Shown: positions 58,814 through 64,000 of the stretch, in pieces
Layout: every line of letters starts with the position of its first letter
Numbering within the stretch: position 1 is the first letter of the stretch
Origin: Pantoea sp. At-9b
GTDB lineage: Bacteria; Pseudomonadota; Gammaproteobacteria; Enterobacterales; Enterobacteriaceae
NCBI RefSeq assembly: GCF_000175935.2
Contig: NC_014837.1
Coordinates: 3,410,001-3,474,000 of the forward strand
Reading direction: 5' to 3'
Length of the DNA stretch: 64,000 nt
Made by a program: the position numbers and the translations under genes
Notes under the pieces: generated by a model
The model's input: the letters and a program-made list of their open reading frames with translations, nothing else
Database searches by the model: none
What the model was told of the DNA's origin: nothing

Positions 58814-61090
58814 TTACTGGATTGTGCAAACCTCATGTTTTTTGATTTCCACCAGGCAACTCATGGCATTTGGCCCCTGCGTTAACGACGAGGTGCCGAT
58901 ATCCAGCGTCAGCACATTCGGGTTTCCGGCGCGATCCCACGGCTGCCAGGCACCGCCAAACCCCGGGTCAAACCAAGCTCCGGTTGAGATGATGACCACT
59001 CCTGGCGTCAGGCCATCGGTCAGGCGTACCCCCGCCAACATGCGACCACGCGCGTTGCTGACTTCGATCGCATCGCCCTCCTTAATGGCACGCACTGCCG
59101 CATCCTGCGGATGCATATACAGGGTTTCTCGTCCGGCGGTTTTGTTGGCCTGCACCGTGGCGGTGGCATCGAGCTGGCTGTGCAGACGATCGGACGGTTG
59201 AATCGAGATCATATGCAGCGGGAACTGCTCGCTCAATTTTGCCCCCAGCCACTCCTGTGGCTCACGCCATTCCGGGTGGCCGGCAAAATCCTCCAACTGG
59301 TAATCCGCAATGGTCTGGCAAAACAGTTCTATCTTGCCGCTGGCGGTTTGAATCGGATTCGCCACCGGGTTGGCACGAAACGCATCCATAAATACGTAAG
59401 GTGCCCCCCCTTGCGGAATTTCGACATAGCCCCGCTGCCAGAATTCACCAAATTCGGGGAAGTGAATCCCTTTGCGCGCATGCGCCACCGCGCACTGCTG
59501 ATAGAGATGCTCAATCCATTGCATCTCATTGCGGCCTTCGGTAAACACGTCGCGATAGCCGAGACGGTCGGCCAAATCGGCAAAGATATCAAAATCATGG
59601 CGCGCCTGATGTTGCGGTTTTACCGCCTGATGCATTGCCAGCACAAAGCGATCGCGCGAGGAGCCACCAATATCATTGCGCTCCAGCGTGGTGGTGGCAG
59701 GTAGCACGATGTCCGCCATCTGCGCCGCAGGCGTCCAGACGATATCCTGCACCACTACGGTATCCGGGCGCTGCCAGCCCTCAACCAGTCGATTCAGTTG
59801 CTGGTGATGATGGAACGGGTTGCCACCGGCCCAATGCACCAGATGAATGTCCGGGTAGTGCAGGGTTTCCCCCTGGAAGCGATATGGCTGGCCGGGGTTG
59901 AGCAGCATATCGCTGATGCGCGCCACCGGAATCGCCAGACCCGACGGATTCGGTCCGGTACTCATCAGCGGAGCGGGTCCCTCCTGGCGTGGGTTGCCGA
60001 CGCTGTTCATCGAACCATGACCAAAGGAGAAACCGCCGCCGGGCAAGCCAGGCTGCCCCAGCATCGACGACAGCGCGATCATCATCCAGTACGGCTGTTC
60101 ACCGCGATGTGCGCGCTGTACCGAATAAGAACAGGTGATAAAGCTGCGTTTACCGATCAACTGTTGGGCCAACAACGTAATGCGCGCCGCTGGGATGCCG
60201 GTGATCTGACTGGCCCACGCTGGCGATTTGGCGATACCATCGTTCTCGCCCAGCAAATAGGCCCGCAGCTGCGGCCAGCCGGTGCAGTGACTGGCGAGAA
60301 ACGCCTCATCCACCGCCTGACGTCGGGTAATTTCAAAGCCCAACGCCAGCATCAGCGCCACATCCGTATTGGGACGAATCGGAATCCATTCGGCATTGAC
60401 GAACGCCGGACAGTCATCACGCATCGGGCTGATGTTGATGATTGGCGTGCCTTTGGCGGTCAGCTGTTCCAGCGCCGGTTTCAGGCTGTGTTGCCCGGCC
60501 CCGCCGGAAGCCACCTGACCATTTTTCAGCGCCAGGCCGCCAAAGGCGATAAAGATCTCGGCATGTTCTACCACATCCGGCCAGTCGGTAACGCGGCCGG
60601 TCAGCGGCATGTAAGTGCCAATCACATAAGGTAAAAAGAACTGCGCCGCCCCCCAGCTGTAGTTGCCCTGTTGGTCAACTCCGCCGCCGCCCTGAAAATA
60701 GAAGCGACGGATCAGCGTGCGTGCGTGGTTCACGCGCCCGGCCGAGGACCAGCCATAGGAGCCGTTAAAAATGCCCGACGCACCGTAGCGGTCGCGTACC
60801 CGGCGATTCTCTTCCGCCACCAGGTCCAGCGCGGTGTCCCAGTCCACCGCGACAAAATCTTCACGGCCACGCAGCGTGCGATCGCTGTTCTCCCGGGATT
60901 TCAACCACGAACGGCGCACCATCGGTTGGCGGATACGTTTGTCCGAATAAACCAGCTCAGGGATGGTATTCAGCATCGGTGAGGGATCGGCATCGGCAAA
61001 GAACGGTTCGCAACCCGTGAGACGGCCATTTTCCGTCACTGCGGTAAAAGCGCCCCAGTGCGCCAGATGTGGCACGCGTGTTTTCATCAT
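58814..61090 (-). CDS. BisC-like molybdopterin S/N-oxide reductase
   Basis: A 758-aa member of the DMSO-reductase family carrying bis-MGD molybdenum. The serine of NGSYGWSSAGRVNH (S111) fits the molybdenum ligand of the TorA/BisC/DorA group. There is no signal peptide or N-terminal Fe–S cysteine motif, so it should be cytoplasmic like biotin sulfoxide reductase BisC (E. coli 777 aa). Other family blocks are YVIGTYMPLTGRVTDWPDVV, LVHWAGGNPFHHHQ and LPATTTLERNDIGG. Likely role: reducing oxidised biotin or methionine-type sulfoxides; the true substrate is not known. It is divergent from galR. Confidence 0.88.
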   Translation of the reverse strand: MMKTRVPHLAHWGAFTAVTENGRLTGCEPFFADADPSPMLNTIPELVYSDKRIRQPMVRRSWLKSRENSDRTLRGREDFVAVDWDTALDLVAEENRRVRDRYGASGIFNGSYGWSSAGRVNHARTLIRRFYFQGGGGVDQQGNYSWGAAQFFLPYVIGTYMPLTGRVTDWPDVVEHAEIFIAFGGLALKNGQVASGGAGQHSLKPALEQLTAKGTPIINISPMRDDCPAFVNAEWIPIRPNTDVALMLALGFEITRRQAVDEAFLASHCTGWPQLRAYLLGENDGIAKSPAWASQITGIPAARITLLAQQLIGKRSFITCSYSVQRAHRGEQPYWMMIALSSMLGQPGLPGGGFSFGHGSMNSVGNPRQEGPAPLMSTGPNPSGLAIPVARISDMLLNPGQPYRFQGETLHYPDIHLVHWAGGNPFHHHQQLNRLVEGWQRPDTVVVQDIVWTPAAQMADIVLPATTTLERNDIGGSSRDRFVLAMHQAVKPQHQARHDFDIFADLADRLGYRDVFTEGRNEMQWIEHLYQQCAVAHARKGIHFPEFGEFWQRGYVEIPQGGAPYVFMDAFRANPVANPIQTASGKIELFCQTIADYQLEDFAGHPEWREPQEWLGAKLSEQFPLHMISIQPSDRLHSQLDATATVQANKTAGRETLYMHPQDAAVRAIKEGDAIEVSNARGRMLAGVRLTDGLTPGVVIISTGAWFDPGFGGAWQPWDRAGNPNVLTLDIGTSSLTQGPNAMSCLVEIKKHEVCTIQ

Positions 61091-61249
61091 TAGAGTCCGG
61101 CAGGCAGGTGTGATTCGTTACGCCAGCATAACATGGGGGCTGCGCCGGGCTAAAGTCTGGTGCGAGCGTCTGATTTTCCGCACTTTTGCGACAGCGCTGG
61201 CATTCTGCCGGGTTGCGACGCTGGGGGATTTCCGTAACACTGGGGGGAT

Positions 61250-61265
61250 GTGTAAACGTTTTCCC
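61250..61265. promoter_or_regulatory. GalR-type operator upstream of galR
   Basis: GTGTAAACGTTTTCCC matches the GalR/GalS consensus GTGnAAnCGnTTnCAC except for one base in the right half. It is 17 bp before the galR start, so autoregulation is likely. Confidence 0.65.
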
Positions 61266-61281
61266 GGAAGCAGGTTAACGC

Positions 61282-62283
61282 ATGGCTACCATTAAGGATG
61301 TTGCCAGAATGGCTGGGGTCTCGGTCGCGACCGTGTCCCGCGTGATTAATAATTCCCCCAAGGCCAGCGAGAGTTCACGCCTCGCCGTCACCATGGCAAT
61401 GGAGCAGTTGCAGTATCACCCGAACGCCAACGCACGCGCGCTGGCGCAGCAATCCACCGAAACCCTCGGCCTGGTGGTCGGCGATGTTTCCGACCCGTTC
61501 TTCGGAGCCATGGTTAAGGCGGTCGATGAAGTGGCCGGTCAGACCGGCAACTTTTTGCTGATTGGTAACGGTTACCATAATGAACAAAAAGAGCGTCAGG
61601 CGATTGAGCAACTGATGCGCCATCGCTGCGCGGCGCTGGTGGTGCACGCCAAAAAGATCCCGGACGACGATCTGGAACAACTGATGAAACAGGTGCCAGG
61701 GATGGTGCTGCTGAACCGGTTGCTGAAGGGGTTTGAGTCGCGTTGCATTGCGTTGGATGACCGCTACGGTGCCTGGCTGGCAACGCGCCACCTGATTCAG
61801 CAGGGCCACACGCAGATTGCCTTTATTTGTTCCACCCACACCATTTCTGACGCCGAAGATCGCTTACAGGGTTATTACGATGCGCTGAAGGAACACGGCC
61901 TGCCAAGTAATGATCGGCTGGTCGCCTGGGGCGAGCCGGATGAAGTGGGCGGCGAACAGGCGATGACCGAATTGCTGGGCCGCGGTAAACAGTTCACCGC
62001 CGTGGCCTGTTATAACGACTCGATGGCCGCCGGGGCGCTGGCGGTACTAAGCGATAACGGTATCCGCGTGCCGGAAGAGATGTCGCTGATTGGTTTCGAC
62101 GATGTGCTGGTGTCGCGCTACGTGCGCCCGCGCCTGACCACGGTACGTTACCCGATTGTGACCATGGCACAGCAAGCCGCCCAGCTGGCGTTAGCGCTGG
62201 CAAACGACCTGCCGATGCCGGAAGTGACCAATATGTTTAGCCCAACGTTGGTGCGTCGCCATTCCGTCAGCGGGCCGGGTTAA
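61282..62283 (+). CDS. galR: Galactose operon repressor GalR
   Basis: A LacI-family repressor of galactose genes, 333 aa (E. coli 343, with a longer tail). It begins MATIKDVARMAGVSVATVSRVINN, the helix-turn-helix and hinge, then a periplasmic-binding-protein-like effector domain with VGDVSDPFFGAMVKAVDEVA and CYNDSMAAGALAV (cited in part). GalR rather than GalS is favoured by close similarity across the whole length. In E. coli galR lies at the same end of the aas interval, so this marks the return to the shared gene order. Confidence 0.93.
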   Translation: MATIKDVARMAGVSVATVSRVINNSPKASESSRLAVTMAMEQLQYHPNANARALAQQSTETLGLVVGDVSDPFFGAMVKAVDEVAGQTGNFLLIGNGYHNEQKERQAIEQLMRHRCAALVVHAKKIPDDDLEQLMKQVPGMVLLNRLLKGFESRCIALDDRYGAWLATRHLIQQGHTQIAFICSTHTISDAEDRLQGYYDALKEHGLPSNDRLVAWGEPDEVGGEQAMTELLGRGKQFTAVACYNDSMAAGALAVLSDNGIRVPEEMSLIGFDDVLVSRYVRPRLTTVRYPIVTMAQQAAQLALALANDLPMPEVTNMFSPTLVRRHSVSGPG

Positions 62284-62301
62284 ATTTTATCGTGATCCGT
62301 A

Positions 62302-62321
62302 AGGGCGATGAAAATCGCCCT
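62302..62321 (+). terminator. Possible terminator hairpin after galR
   Basis: AGGGCGAT, four bases, ATCGCCCT form a perfect 8-bp stem 18 bp after the galR stop. There is no T run, so any termination would be weak or Rho-assisted. Confidence 0.4.
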
Positions 62322-62448
62322 GGGCATTCATCACAAAATTGGAATGCGACTGTTAAATATCCCTCATCTTCTTAACGTTTCTGCCGATACCTGTGCCGGA
62401 CTTTTCTGGCCTTGCCAGCAAGGATCGATTGCAATTTAAGGAGGAAAG

Positions 62449-63972
62449 ATGAGCATTTCCAGACGTTTACTTCTGGCTCTGGGTTTTATCACCGCGGTTA
62501 TCATCGCGCAGGGGACGCTGGCGATCAGCTTTATCAGCGGATTTCAGGATCGCTTCGAAAATGTACAAAGCCGCGCCATTCCCTCAATCAAACTGCTGAG
62601 TGACCTCACCGACCGTAGCCAGCAACTGTGGCTGAGTTTGTATCAATATCAAAACAGCCCCACCGATTCACTTGAAGCCCAGCTGACGCAACAGATCGCC
62701 GGCATTCGTGACCAACAGCAGGCTTATCAAAACCACCATATCGCCGATGATAAAGACGCCCAACTGGCGCAACAGGCGACGGACACCCTTAAGCTGATGA
62801 ACCAGCGTCTGCCCGCCTTTCTCGACGCGGTCAAAGCCAATGAACCAAACGTACTGGCCAATGCTAACGGTATAGGCGGTGCGTTGCAGACATTGATTGC
62901 CGGTTACCGCCAGCAAATGACGCTAAACATGGCGGTTGGCGATCAACTCCGCGCCACCAATCGCACCATTTTTCACTTTGTCAGTTGGGCGACGGTAGCC
63001 GGTATCACCGTCGCAGTGCTGATGATTGTGATATTTGCCTTGCTGACCATTAAGCAAATCCGCCGCAGCCTGAACAATATTTCCGCCATCATGGCGCAGG
63101 CCACCGAACATCTCGATCTGACGGTGGCAGCGGATGAGAGCCGCAATGATGAAGTGAGTAAAATGGCGGGCTCCTTTAACAAACTGATGCGACATATTTC
63201 GCAGGCGCTGACAGCAGTGAACAACGCCGCCAGCTCGGTGAGCAGCGCTTCAACGCAGATTGCCGCCGGTAATGAAGACCTGTCGGCCCGTACTGAACAG
63301 CAAGCAGCCTCACTGGAGCAGACCGCATCCAGCATGACGGAGCTGAGCGAAACGGTACGCCAGACCGCCGACCATACCCGCGATGCCACCCAACTGGCGG
63401 ATAACGCCAGCACCCTGTCGCGTCAAAGCACCGAGTCGCTGAATACCATGCTCGGCACCATGAACGACATTCATTTAAGCGCCCTGAAAGTGAAAGACAT
63501 TACCGGGTTGATTGAAGGCATTGCTTTTCAAACCAATATCCTGGCGTTAAACGCTGCGGTGGAAGCCGCGCGTGCTGGCGAGCACGGTAAAGGCTTTGCT
63601 GTGGTGGCCGGAGAAGTGCGTAATCTCTCGCATCGTTCCACCACCGCCGCCCGGGAAATTAAAACGCTGATTGAAGCCTCCACCAATTTGATTGAATCCG
63701 GCGCGCAGCAGGCGGCGCAGGTGGGCGATAGCATTCAGTCAGTCAATGAGGTGATAGCGAAGGTCAACCATCTGGTGAGTGAAATCTCCACCGCAGCAAC
63801 CGAGCAGAGTCAGGGGATCAACCAGGTACATCGGGCGATTGACCAGATGGATGATGTGACGCAGCAGAACGCCGCGCTGGTGGAACAGGCTTCGGCGGCA
63901 TCGCAATCATTGCAGGAACAGGCGGAGCATGTTTCACGCCTGGTGGGTGCATTCCGTTTACATCGCGTGTAA
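62449..63972 (+). CDS. Methyl-accepting chemotaxis protein
   Basis: A 507-aa transmembrane chemoreceptor. TM1 is at about residues 7–30, a periplasmic four-helix-type sensor domain at 31–173, TM2 at 174–200, HAMP at 201–253 and the signalling coiled coil after that. The hairpin tip [20 protein letters not shown] (about 355–374) is standard. The C terminus lacks the NWETF-like CheR tether of Tar/Tsr, so it is probably a low-abundance type. The ligand is unknown. A strong ribosome site (AAGGAGG) precedes ATG 62449. In E. coli, lysA and lysR occupy this side of galR. Confidence 0.95.
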   Translation: MSISRRLLLALGFITAVIIAQGTLAISFISGFQDRFENVQSRAIPSIKLLSDLTDRSQQLWLSLYQYQNSPTDSLEAQLTQQIAGIRDQQQAYQNHHIADDKDAQLAQQATDTLKLMNQRLPAFLDAVKANEPNVLANANGIGGALQTLIAGYRQQMTLNMAVGDQLRATNRTIFHFVSWATVAGITVAVLMIVIFALLTIKQIRRSLNNISAIMAQATEHLDLTVAADESRNDEVSKMAGSFNKLMRHISQALTAVNNAASSVSSASTQIAAGNEDLSARTEQQAASLEQTASSMTELSETVRQTADHTRDATQLADNASTLSRQSTESLNTMLGTMNDIHLSALKVKDITGLIEGIAFQTNILALNAAVEAARAGEHGKGFAVVAGEVRNLSHRSTTAAREIKTLIEASTNLIESGAQQAAQVGDSIQSVNEVIAKVNHLVSEISTAATEQSQGINQVHRAIDQMDDVTQQNAALVEQASAASQSLQEQAEHVSRLVGAFRLHRV

Positions 63973-64000
63973 ATCGCGCTGATACACGCGCACACGTGTA

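Noticed and set aside
62351..62390. FliA (sigma-28) promoter for the chemoreceptor
   Set aside because: GCCGATAC at 62383–62390 matches the −10, but no TAAA-type −35 lies at the right distance; the only TAAA (62354) is about 10 bp too far.

Overview
The window is chromosomal DNA from a member of the Enterobacterales. Gene order and protein similarity follow the Escherichia coli yqcC–csrB–syd … galR segment almost gene for gene. The dispersed repeats, the extra efflux genes and the sequence divergence fit an Erwiniaceae-type organism such as Pantoea or Erwinia better than E. coli. That assignment is inference from recalled family sequences, not from a search.

Layout, left to right. 1–4.5 kb: the 5' end of yqcC, the Csr-titrating sRNA csrB with an upstream UvrY (GacA) box, syd, queF, ppnN and xni. 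4.5–11.5 kb: an ERIC element, rlmM, ygdD, gcvA with the divergent sRNA gcvB, the small lipoprotein ygdI, the csdA–csdE sulfur-transfer pair, tcdA and mltA. 11.6–14.8 kb: two identical initiator tRNA-fMet genes, the Tat-exported amidase amiC, and argA behind a tandem ArgR box. 14.8–28.3 kb: the minus-strand recC–ptrA–recB–recD cluster preceded by the prepilin-like genes ppdA–ppdB–ygdB–ppdC. 28.5–33.1 kb: rppH–ptsP and lgt–thyA. 33.1–33.8 kb: a long non-coding rppH–mutH gap with DnaA boxes, the position of DARS2 in E. coli. 33.8–40.2 kb: mutH, ygdQ, ygdR, tas and the lplT–aas lysophospholipid repair pair.

From 40.2 to 61.1 kb the order departs from E. coli, where aas and galR are separated by little more than omrB and omrA. 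Here the same interval carries about 0.85 kb of odd repeat-rich non-coding DNA, two complete tripartite RND efflux systems in tandem (an MdtABC/MuxABC type with its own outer-membrane channel, and an AcrAB type with its own channel), a small ribbon-helix-helix-like gene, an FtsI paralogue (class B PBP) and a cytoplasmic BisC-like molybdoenzyme. Homologues of both omrA and omrB are still present, but the FtsI paralogue lies between them. Each sRNA keeps the same upstream direct repeat, probably an OmpR site. galR and a methyl-accepting chemotaxis protein end the window.

The region is rich in regulatory RNA (csrB, gcvB, omrA, omrB). A genome-specific palindrome with core GGCGCGATAAATCGCGCC sits in many intergenic gaps and supplies the stop codon of recD and mutH.

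The most unusual observations are the split omrA/omrB pair with matched operator-like repeats, a 43-residue Ser/Thr tract inside one RND pump, and the large imperfect inverted repeat around an A-rich core next to aas. I see no CRISPR array, prophage, insertion sequence or defence system.
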